Source: Pseudomonadales bacterium
Lineage (GTDB): Bacteria; Pseudomonadota; Gammaproteobacteria; Pseudomonadales; Azotimanducaceae
Direction of reading: 5' to 3'
NCBI GenBank assembly: GCA_023300545.1
Contig: JALZVT010000108.1
Location: 1-64,000, forward strand
Length of the DNA: 64,000 nt
In this document: in pieces, positions 43,560-51,495 of the stretch
Layout of the letters: each line of letters starts with the position of its first letter
Numbering within the stretch: position 1 is the first letter of the stretch
Position numbers and translations under genes: made by a program
Notes under the pieces: generated by a model
What the model was told of the DNA's origin: nothing
Seen by the model: the letters and a program-made list of their open reading frames with translations, nothing else
Database searches by the model: none

Positions 43560-45866
43560 ATGCGCCACCGCACCGCCACCCAGTGGGGCGTCTATGACGT
43601 CGAGGTTAACAACGGCAAAGTGAGTGCCGTCGACTCAATTGACCTCGATCCCACCCCGTCCGCGCTCGGCAACGGCTTGCTCGACGGCGTACAGCATCCC
43701 TTGCGCATAGCCCGACCAGCCATTCGCAAAGGTTGGCTGCATAACCCCGGCAACCGCAACACCGCAGCACGCGGCAGCGACAGTTTCGTCGAAGTCCCCT
43801 GGGACGAAGCCCTTGAGATCGCCGCCGCAGAACTCACGCGCGTGATCGCCGAACGCGGCAACAGCGGCATATTCGCGGGCTCCTACGGCTGGGCCAGTGC
43901 CGGCCGCTTTCACCATGCCCAGTCGCAACTGCACCGGTTTCTGAATCGCATCGGCGGCTGCGTGCGGGCCATGAATTCCTACAGCACCGCCGCGGCACAG
44001 GTCATTTTGCCCCACGTCATTTCTTATTGGCATGAGATGGAGCTGCACCAGACCACCCTGCGCGACATCGCGCAGCACAGCGAACTGGTGGTGAGCTTTG
44101 GCGGTATGCCACTGCGCAATGCCCAGGTCGCCTACGGCGGCATCACCGAGCACCAGACCGGGCCAATGCTGTCCAAAGCCGCCCGACGGGGTGTCGAGTT
44201 TGTATCCATCAGCCCCATCGCTACGGACATGGCTGACGATCTAAACGCCACCTGGCTACCTGCCCGACCCGGCACCGACGTTGCACTCATGCTTGGCCTG
44301 GCCCATGTACTGGTCGCAGAAAATCTGTTGAACCGAGCATTTTTAGCCAGCCACACCGTCGGCTACGAGCGCTTTGAAGACTATTTGCTCGGCAACAGTG
44401 ATGGCCAGGTAAAAGACCCACAATGGGCAGCTGAAATTTGTGGGCTCGGCGCAGACACCATCATCGCACTCGCACGAAAAATGGCCTCGAAGCGCACCTT
44501 TGTGAATGCCGCATGGGCGCTGCAGCGCGCCCACCACGGCGAGCAACCCTACTGGATGCTAGTGACTTTGGCCGCCATGCTCGGTCAAGTTGGACTGCAA
44601 GGCGGTGGCGTAGGCTTTGGCTACGCCGCTGAGGGCTTTGTTGGCAGTGATACGCGTCGCTTCAACTGGGCCACCATGAGCAAAGGCCGCAACCCAACCG
44701 GTCTTGCCATTCCCGTTGCACGCATCACCGACATGCTGGAGAACCCCGGCGGTCCCTTTGACTACAACGGCAAGCGCAACACCTACCCTGATATCGATCT
44801 CATCTACTGGGCTGGCGGCAACCCATTTCACCACCACCAAGATCTGAATCGTCTGCGAAAAGCCTGGCAAAAACCCAGCACTGTTATTGTTAACGAACCC
44901 TGGTGGACACCAATAGCGCGCCACGCCGATATCGTTTTTCCGGCCACTACCCCGCTGGAGCGCGAAGACATTTGCGCCTCAAGCCACGATCCCTACGCGC
45001 ACGTTATGCAACAGGCGATTGCACCAGAGGGTGACGCCCGCTCCGACTACACTATTTTTTCTGGCCTCGCCAAGACAATGGGCGTGCTCGACGAATTCTC
45101 CGAGGGCAAAACACCCAGAGAATGGCTACGCAACATGTGGGAGCGCAGCAGCGAGACGGCCAAGCGCGATGGTTTTGAGTTACCAAGCTTCGACAGTTTT
45201 TGGCAGGAAGGCACCCACAAACTGCCCGATATTCCACCCACTGACGATTGGCTCGCCGGCTTTCGAACCGATCCCAGCGCCCATCCCCTTGGCACTCCCT
45301 CAGGAAAAATCGAACTTTATTCGAGCACCATCGCAGGCTTTGGCTACGCCGATTGCCCCGGCCACGCCAGCTGGATCGAACCGTTCGAACGACTTGGTGG
45401 CGCCGGCGACAGCCCTGCCCATTTGCACCTGGTTTCCAACCAACCCAAGCATCGGCTACACAGCCAGTTTGACCACAGCAAACATGCCCAGAAAGAAAAG
45501 GTAGCCGGTCGAGAACGGCTGCGCATTCACCCCGAAACCGCCCGCGCGCGCGGTATCACCGAAGGCTGCACCGTGCGCGTCTTCAATGACCGTGGTGCCT
45601 GCCTCGCGGGCGTTGCGTTCAGCAACCAGCTGCACCCTGACGTTGTAGAGCTGCCAACCGGTGCCTGGTTTGACACCTGGATAGACGCGGATGGGCAACC
45701 CCTGGAACTCGCTGGCAACCCTAATGTGTTAACCAAGGATGTGGGCACCTCAAAGCTTGCACAGGGTCCGAGTGCGCACACCTGCCTGGTCGAAATCGCC
45801 CTCTATACGGGCGACGCCCCCCTCCCGAAGGTGTACGAACCGCCGTCGTTCACGGCAGCGCTATAA
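43560..45866 (+). CDS. Molybdopterin oxidoreductase, BisC/TorA-like, no Fe-S motif
   Basis: A 768-residue bis-MGD enzyme of the DMSO/TMAO/biotin sulfoxide reductase type. The segment SYGWASAGRFHHAQSQLHRF and the probable Mo-ligand Ser142 in NSYSTAAAQVILPHV are visible. The N-terminus has no [4Fe-4S] cysteines and no Tat signal, so it is probably cytoplasmic, as in BisC. The C-terminal MGD-binding domain contains HLVSNQPKHRLHSQFDHS. The reaction is likely reduction of an S- or N-oxide. It is an isolated plus-strand gene; the neighbours face away or toward it. Confidence 0.88.
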   Translation: MRHRTATQWGVYDVEVNNGKVSAVDSIDLDPTPSALGNGLLDGVQHPLRIARPAIRKGWLHNPGNRNTAARGSDSFVEVPWDEALEIAAAELTRVIAERGNSGIFAGSYGWASAGRFHHAQSQLHRFLNRIGGCVRAMNSYSTAAAQVILPHVISYWHEMELHQTTLRDIAQHSELVVSFGGMPLRNAQVAYGGITEHQTGPMLSKAARRGVEFVSISPIATDMADDLNATWLPARPGTDVALMLGLAHVLVAENLLNRAFLASHTVGYERFEDYLLGNSDGQVKDPQWAAEICGLGADTIIALARKMASKRTFVNAAWALQRAHHGEQPYWMLVTLAAMLGQVGLQGGGVGFGYAAEGFVGSDTRRFNWATMSKGRNPTGLAIPVARITDMLENPGGPFDYNGKRNTYPDIDLIYWAGGNPFHHHQDLNRLRKAWQKPSTVIVNEPWWTPIARHADIVFPATTPLEREDICASSHDPYAHVMQQAIAPEGDARSDYTIFSGLAKTMGVLDEFSEGKTPREWLRNMWERSSETAKRDGFELPSFDSFWQEGTHKLPDIPPTDDWLAGFRTDPSAHPLGTPSGKIELYSSTIAGFGYADCPGHASWIEPFERLGGAGDSPAHLHLVSNQPKHRLHSQFDHSKHAQKEKVAGRERLRIHPETARARGITEGCTVRVFNDRGACLAGVAFSNQLHPDVVELPTGAWFDTWIDADGQPLELAGNPNVLTKDVGTSKLAQGPSAHTCLVEIALYTGDAPLPKVYEPPSFTAAL

Positions 45867-45892
45867 ATGCCCAACACTTCTAACCAGCAACC

Positions 45893-46291
45893 CTAAACGG
45901 CAACGAGTGAACCATCGATGGTGATGGCGTCCGCTCGATCCTGATAAAGCCCTACGTAATCGACGAGGTAGTCGACTTCCACATAGGGCTCGGGGTAATA
46001 CCAAAGCACGTCGGCGACGCCTGCAACACTGTGATAACTGGCCGTGCCCTTGAAGGGGCAATAGGTACTGGTGTCAGTGTTGACCAGCAGCGCAGCAGGA
46101 ATATCCTGGCGTGGCAGATAGAGCGCCGGTTTGTGCTTCGATTCCTGCAACCAAATCGCACCGCGGGTACGACAAAGTTCGGTGTCGCCCACGCTCACCA
46201 CCACTTCCTGAGCAATGATCTCCCGGGTCACTGTGTAACCCGGGTACTTGTCAAAGCCAGGCGCTTTATTGTCTGCCGTTGCATTACCCAT
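45893..46291 (-). CDS. DUF427 protein (single domain)
   Basis: A 132-residue protein of the DUF427 family. The central KGTASYHSVAG and YWYYPEP-like segment (VLWYYPEPYVEV) are typical. Function unknown in general. GTAGGAGCC before the ATG gives a good ribosome site. It is the last gene in the five-gene minus-strand run and follows the aldehyde dehydrogenase by 10 bp. A longer DUF427 protein is encoded at 60331. Confidence 0.88.
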   Translation of the reverse strand: MGNATADNKAPGFDKYPGYTVTREIIAQEVVVSVGDTELCRTRGAIWLQESKHKPALYLPRQDIPAALLVNTDTSTYCPFKGTASYHSVAGVADVLWYYPEPYVEVDYLVDYVGLYQDRADAITIDGSLVAV

Positions 46292-46301
46292 CGCGTGGCT
46301 C

Positions 46302-47744
46302 CTACTTCATCTGCGCGGCAATCGACTTCAGTATCTTCTCGCCATAAGGCGGCCGCAGCCCCGCCATCTCGGCAATGTTCACCTTGGTTTGGCGATAAAC
46401 CGCCTTGGCGTGTGAGAACGTCTTGAAACCGTCGTGCCCGTGATAAGAGCCCATGCCCGACGGCCCTACGCCACCAAAGGGCAAGTCTTCCTGTGAGATA
46501 TGCATGATCACGTCATTTACGGTGACGCCACCAGACGTGGTGTGCGAGAGCACTTGCTGTTCTTCCTGACCATCCTGACCAAAGTAATACAAACCCAGCG
46601 GACGCGGGTTGGCGTTCACAAAATCAATAGTTTCTTTCACGTCGCCATAAGATTTCACGGGCAGAACGGGACCAAATATTTCTTCCTGCATCACCTTCAG
46701 GTTGTCGTCCGGATTCACCACCAGTGTCGGCGGAATTTTATGATGGGGCTGCTGGCGAAAATCTTCGTTAGACGGGTTCATCTCCACAACCCGTGCTCCG
46801 GCTTCGCGCGCTTCTTCCAGGTAACCGTTAATGCGCTCGTAGTGACGCTCATTGACCACCGAGGTGTAATCATCATTATGTAAAAGCGTAGGGAACATTT
46901 TTTCAACCGACGCTTGGGACGCTGTGATGAATTCTTCCATATTGTCTTCGGGCACCAGCACATAATCAGGTGCCAAACAGATTTGCCCCGCGTTCAACAT
47001 TTTGCCTGCCATAATCGCATCCGCCGTTTTCTGGACGTCGGCAGACCGCCCTACAATCACTGGCGATTTACCACCGAGCTCAAGGGTAACTGGCACAAGG
47101 TTCTCGGCCGCTGCGCGCATGACGTGCTTAGCAATCGACGTTGCACCGGTGAACAGCAAATGATCAAACGGCAGTCCGGAAAAATCAGCGCCGGTCTGGG
47201 GACCGCCCGCAACAACCGCAATTTCGGTTTCGTCAAAGCGAGTGGGGAAAATTTCTGCCATCACCTCAGAGGTTGCCGGCGTAAACTCGCTAGGCTTGAT
47301 CATCGAGCGGTTGCCCGCTGCCAAAATTCCGGCCAGCGGTGCAAACGTCAGGTTCACCGGAAAATTCCAGGGACTGATAACACCCACAACACCGAGCGGT
47401 TGATAGTCAATGCGCGCCTTGGCACCCAATAAATTCAACGGAAAAGGCCCCACCTTGCGTTTCTCTGGTTTCATCCATTGTTGCAGGTGTTTTTGTGCAT
47501 GCCGCAACGGCCCTACTGACGCTGCTATATCGGTAAACAACGATTGGGTGACACTGCGGTGCCCAAAGTCAGCACTCATCGCTTCGGCCAGTTTGTCTTT
47601 ATGCTCCATCAACAGCTGGATAGCGCGCTCAAGGCGATCGTGGCGCACCGTCGCTGACACTTCGCCTTCAGCAAGGTATGACTTACGCTGACGATCGAGC
47701 AATTCGAGCATTGTTGTCTTGGGCGTTTCGTGGAAATCAGTCAT
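46302..47744 (-). CDS. Coniferyl aldehyde dehydrogenase family protein
   Basis: A 480-residue aldehyde dehydrogenase of the short ALDH3/coniferyl class. The NAD-site SPWNFPVNLTFAPLAGILAA, the general base in TLELGGKSPVIV and the catalytic Cys in LNAGQICLAPDYVL are present. It oxidises aromatic or fatty aldehydes to acids with NAD. AAGGTG before the ATG. It sits in the run that includes a LanC-like gene, so it may act on the same aldehyde-containing product. Confidence 0.92.
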   Translation of the reverse strand: MTDFHETPKTTMLELLDRQRKSYLAEGEVSATVRHDRLERAIQLLMEHKDKLAEAMSADFGHRSVTQSLFTDIAASVGPLRHAQKHLQQWMKPEKRKVGPFPLNLLGAKARIDYQPLGVVGVISPWNFPVNLTFAPLAGILAAGNRSMIKPSEFTPATSEVMAEIFPTRFDETEIAVVAGGPQTGADFSGLPFDHLLFTGATSIAKHVMRAAAENLVPVTLELGGKSPVIVGRSADVQKTADAIMAGKMLNAGQICLAPDYVLVPEDNMEEFITASQASVEKMFPTLLHNDDYTSVVNERHYERINGYLEEAREAGARVVEMNPSNEDFRQQPHHKIPPTLVVNPDDNLKVMQEEIFGPVLPVKSYGDVKETIDFVNANPRPLGLYYFGQDGQEEQQVLSHTTSGGVTVNDVIMHISQEDLPFGGVGPSGMGSYHGHDGFKTFSHAKAVYRQTKVNIAEMAGLRPPYGEKILKSIAAQMK

Positions 47745-47793
47745 TTAGTCACCTTTGTCGTCGATGTTAATAGTGTTCAATTCACAAGCTTAA

Positions 47794-49137
47794 TCAGGCG
47801 GTAGCGAACGGCGTTTCTGGCAATGCAATTTTTGCGGGCGTAGCCTGCTCGTGGGTTGCGAGATGCAACAAAAAACTCCCTAAGCCTGCAGCGCCCTGCA
47901 TATAGCCGGTCTGGGTTTCCAGAAAGTCAGGCCGTGAGCGATGCTCCGCTTGAGCCCAGCCAATGCCATCGCGGATATTGGACGCGTTCGCAAGCGCGGT
48001 CACGGCAATGCGTTCAGCCAATTTAAGGTAGTCCGCTCGGCCCGTTGTGCTGTAAAGCGACAGCGCGTAATCACCAATACCGGCGTCACCACAACACTGC
48101 CCATAATTTTGCCATAGGCCACTGGTACGCACCTCAGGCACCCCTGTTCCCAGCAGCCCTTGCATGTTGTCGTGCAGCCAATCAAGCCACCGTGAATCAC
48201 CCGTAATCTGGTGCAACAGATACATCAGCCGCCCAGTACCCGCAGGTCCGTGGCACACGCCCAGATAGAACAGCGACGGGGGTTGTTCCTCTTCGTTGTG
48301 GCACACCAGATGCCCCTGATCTTGGGGGACTGAACGAGATTGGACATACCGCGCCGCGGCGATCGCGACGTCGATGTAGGTTGTGTTTCCCGCAAAGCCG
48401 CCCGCGGTCGAGTCCTCATTAACAGTGGCTAGATCTGCCAAAAAGTAAGCAACCCCGGCCCCGCCATGCGCAAAGTTTGGCGCCGTAAAGGGAAACGGCA
48501 TATCCGTCATCATTAACCAACGCGGTCCGTCTTCGGTCTGTTCGGCCACTTCAAGTAAACGATCTGCGGTTTGGCGGGCCCAGTGCAGCGCCTTAGCGTG
48601 CAAGCCTTCACGATGGGCATACAGCAATATAACCCCAGCCCCCGCGGCGCCCACGCTCAGATCGATAACCTCGCGATCGCCCGTTTTACCGGTGATATCA
48701 GAAAACGGCATCGGCTCGATCCAGCCAACTCCACCGCCAATGGGTTCCGACTGCGCCATCATTTTCTCAAGACACAGGGTGGCACCCGCTTTAAAGCGTA
48801 GATCGTCGGACGCTTTAAACAGCTCGTTCAATACGAACACAAAACCAGGCCAACCCGAGTAAAAACCAATGGTCAGTTGGTCTTTGCGCGCAACATAGGC
48901 AAGCAATTCTTCACCGGCGCTGGTTGCCTCGGCAAGATATCCGTTATCACCTGTCGCGCGATGCAACTCAATATAGAACAGAGCAACCCCTGCGCTCCCA
49001 TGATAGAAGGTGCGCGGTGTTTTCGAATCAGCCGCATCGGTGCGCCGCCACAGCGCGCCATTCTCGCCGTTCACTTTGCACGACGCGATAAAGCGCTCTA
49101 CCTGCAACGCTGCAGCCATTGGGTCCAATGCCGTCAT
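47794..49137 (-). CDS. LanC-like cyclase, CCG zinc motif, no lanthipeptide partner
   Basis: A 447-residue alpha/alpha-toroid of the LanC family. Seven G-x-x-G turns occur in order, at residues 45-50 (YHGSAG), 93-98, 161-166, 223-228 (AHGGAG), 295-300 (CHGPAG), 348-353 (CCGDAG) and 413-418, matching seven toroid repeats. Zinc ligands would be C295, C348 and C349. Thus the second motif is CCG, not CHG, as in the ProcM-type cyclases, and a catalytic-type His is in FAHGGAG. Classical LanC adds Cys thiols to dehydroamino acids. No LanB, LanM or precursor peptide lies nearby, so a substrate cannot be given. Gaps of 43 and 49 bp join it to the MFS and aldehyde dehydrogenase genes. Confidence 0.88.
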   Translation of the reverse strand: MTALDPMAAALQVERFIASCKVNGENGALWRRTDAADSKTPRTFYHGSAGVALFYIELHRATGDNGYLAEATSAGEELLAYVARKDQLTIGFYSGWPGFVFVLNELFKASDDLRFKAGATLCLEKMMAQSEPIGGGVGWIEPMPFSDITGKTGDREVIDLSVGAAGAGVILLYAHREGLHAKALHWARQTADRLLEVAEQTEDGPRWLMMTDMPFPFTAPNFAHGGAGVAYFLADLATVNEDSTAGGFAGNTTYIDVAIAAARYVQSRSVPQDQGHLVCHNEEEQPPSLFYLGVCHGPAGTGRLMYLLHQITGDSRWLDWLHDNMQGLLGTGVPEVRTSGLWQNYGQCCGDAGIGDYALSLYSTTGRADYLKLAERIAVTALANASNIRDGIGWAQAEHRSRPDFLETQTGYMQGAAGLGSFLLHLATHEQATPAKIALPETPFATA

Positions 49138-49180
49138 ACCACCTCTCCTGATTCGCGTCTGTTGATAGACTCACTCTACC

Positions 49181-50362
49181 CTAACGAATGGGTTGACTGC
49201 TGAGCAACCTAGGCCAGCGCCACAGCACCACGGCCATGGCGATCAGCCCCTCGGTCGCAACCAGCGTGCAGGCCGGAACAACGCCCAGCCCGTTGGCCAG
49301 AAGCCCGATGTGTAAAAATCCAATGGGCGCCGTACCAATGGCCACCGATAGCAGCCCCATCATCTGGCGCTCATAGCCCTCGGGCGCGTTCATCAATACC
49401 AGGGCACTCTGCATCGCTCCGAAGGCCGCACTGGCGGCACCCGCTAACAACAGCAGCACGCCAACCAGCCACACCATCTCGCTCTGCACAAACGCGAGTG
49501 CAAAGCCGCAATATCCAAGCACGCCAAAAACGTAGATGTAGCGCGAGTGTTCTGACCGGGCGAAAAACGACAGCAGTATGGCGCCGAGCAATGCACCTGC
49601 ACCTTCCACACTGACCAGAAAACCAACGCCGGCCGCATCCAGTGCCAGCACCTCCCGAGCGTAGACCGGCACCATCGAGAAAAACGGGAACGCCCACAGG
49701 TTGAATACCACGGTCACGACAAATATACCGGGCAGCGTGCGGCTGGTTTTTAGCGCCTGAAAGCCTGCGCGCAAACTGTCCAGCACAGTCTCAGCACCGG
49801 CTACGCTTTGCTCTGACAGCGCTGAGCCTTGAGCGCTCTGCAGGACGTCTACTGCAAACTCACGACGCAGGATCAGCAATAGCCCGCCCGTGGCGTAGAG
49901 CGAGGCCGCCAGCAAAAAAGCACCCGGCAAACCAATACGCTGATAAAGGTAACCGCCCAGTAAAGGACCGATGGTGCGCATGATGGCCCCAACCAGTATG
50001 TCCAAGCTCATCGCCCTGCTCACTCGGTCAGGGCCAGCGATATCGCCCATCAAGGTGCGCCGGACCGGAAAATCGGTGGACCAGGCAACGCCAGACAAGA
50101 ACGACCCAAGACCCACATGCCAAACCTGCAGCAGACCGTTATGTGCAAGCCACGCTTGCGCGACCGCACAGCCAAAAATAAGCGTCGACGACCAGCGCAA
50201 GATCGACAGCCGTCGAAACCGCTGGGCAATGACCCCACCAAAGGCCCCAAACAGCGCCATCGGCAGCAGTCGCAACATCAGCATCGAGGCGACCAGCAGA
50301 GGTGAACCGGTCATGTCGAGCACAAAGATGGCAATCACCAGCGCTTCGAGCCAGCGCCCCAT
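49181..50362 (-). CDS. MFS exporter (EntS-like), N-terminus probably longer
   Basis: A 393-residue transporter with about 11 hydrophobic segments in the annotated frame. The first 15 residues start in mid-membrane (MGRWLEALVIAIFVLD). The same frame upstream continues with VPLLRDSGFLTLWSLGGFNG, which is a normal opening of this MFS group, up to a TAA inside the previous gene. No ATG, GTG or TTG lies there; a CTG at 50416 with AAGAG five bases before it is the best candidate. If that start is used the protein has 411 residues. It is the second gene of the LLM-MFS-LanC run and may export the run's product. Confidence 0.82.
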   Translation of the reverse strand: MGRWLEALVIAIFVLDMTGSPLLVASMLMLRLLPMALFGAFGGVIAQRFRRLSILRWSSTLIFGCAVAQAWLAHNGLLQVWHVGLGSFLSGVAWSTDFPVRRTLMGDIAGPDRVSRAMSLDILVGAIMRTIGPLLGGYLYQRIGLPGAFLLAASLYATGGLLLILRREFAVDVLQSAQGSALSEQSVAGAETVLDSLRAGFQALKTSRTLPGIFVVTVVFNLWAFPFFSMVPVYAREVLALDAAGVGFLVSVEGAGALLGAILLSFFARSEHSRYIYVFGVLGYCGFALAFVQSEMVWLVGVLLLLAGAASAAFGAMQSALVLMNAPEGYERQMMGLLSVAIGTAPIGFLHIGLLANGLGVVPACTLVATEGLIAMAVVLWRWPRLLSSQPIR

Positions 50363-50463
50363 GCCGTTGAACCCGCCAAGACTCCACAGCGTCAGGAACC
50401 CGCTGTCGCGTAACAGCGGGACTCTTGTTGGGGGTATGTCTGCGGGCGCGTGTAGCGGCGGTT

Positions 50464-51318
50464 CTATTGCCGCTGCGCCTCGGCCAGAGCGGCGTACTTA
50501 TCAAGCAGTGGCAATACCCTGTCACGGCCTTCCGAGGGCACACTGAAAATCAGTTCTGTGAAGCCCTGAGCCACTCGCCCGGCCAGTTGCTCAGCGTCGT
50601 CTGGCGCACCAAACAGCGCCAACGTGATGTCTTCGGCTTTGCGGCCTCGCTTCTCACAGGCGGCCTCAAGCTGTTCCATGGCGGTTGAGCCCATACCGCC
50701 AATGGGCATCCAGCCGTCAGCGTACTCTGCTACCCGATCAAACACCCACTTCGAATTTGCGCCAATCCAAATTGGCGGCCCACCGGCCTGAATCGGTTTT
50801 GGGTACGACCAAATCTTATCGAAGTTGACAAATTCACCGTGAAATTCGGCTTCCTCTTCGGTCCAGATCGCCTTCATAGCCAGCACTTTCTCGCGCATTT
50901 CTGCCCAGCGCCGCGGGTAGTTCGCGCCGTGGTTTTCCATTTCTTCGCGGTTCCAACCAGCCCCAATGCCCATGACAAACCGGCCGTTAGAAATCATATC
51001 GAGTGACGCTGCTTCTTTGGCAAGCGTAATCGGGTCGCGCTCAATCACGAGGCAAATACCGGTACCCAACGTAATGCGCTCAGTCACCGCCGCACAGGCG
51101 CCTAGCGCCACGTAGGGATCATGGGTATGCCAGTACTGTTTGGGCAGATCAATGCCGCCAGGGAAAGGCGTCGCTCGAGACGCTGGGATATGGGTGTGCT
51201 CTGGAAAGAACAGGCTGTCTAGCCCACGCTCTTCCACCGCCTTTGCCAATTCTACTGGCTGAATCGCATAGTCAGTCGGAAACATCTGGACGCCAAATCT
51301 GGCCGGTTTGCTGCTCAT
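50464..51318 (-). CDS. LLM-class F420/FMN-dependent oxidoreductase
   Basis: A 284-residue luciferase-like monooxygenase fold. Marks are FGVQMFPTDYAIQPVELAKA, LDSLFFPEHTHIPASRATPF, ITLGTGICLVIERDPITLAK, VMGIGAGWNREEMENHG and WIGANSKWVFDRVAEYADGW. The TIGR03619-type members use coenzyme F420 or FMN; which is used cannot be told from sequence alone. GGGAGAGAG lies just before the ATG. It is the first gene of the minus-strand LLM-MFS-LanC-aldehyde dehydrogenase-DUF427 run and a paralogue of the pseudogene at 31 kb. Confidence 0.92.
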   Translation of the reverse strand: MSSKPARFGVQMFPTDYAIQPVELAKAVEERGLDSLFFPEHTHIPASRATPFPGGIDLPKQYWHTHDPYVALGACAAVTERITLGTGICLVIERDPITLAKEAASLDMISNGRFVMGIGAGWNREEMENHGANYPRRWAEMREKVLAMKAIWTEEEAEFHGEFVNFDKIWSYPKPIQAGGPPIWIGANSKWVFDRVAEYADGWMPIGGMGSTAMEQLEAACEKRGRKAEDITLALFGAPDDAEQLAGRVAQGFTELIFSVPSEGRDRVLPLLDKYAALAEAQRQ

Positions 51319-51495
51319 ATTCTCTCTCCCAAAAAAACGCTAAATGCCCGTAAAAGGAGGCATCCATTGGCTGCTCAGCACCCACTGTAACTGCCGCGAC
51401 ACCCATCCCACAAACCGCTACCCTTGGCGGCGAATGAAACCAGCCTAAAGTAGCGCGCGAGGCCCCTAGAAGGCCTCCGCCAACCAGGGGAAACC

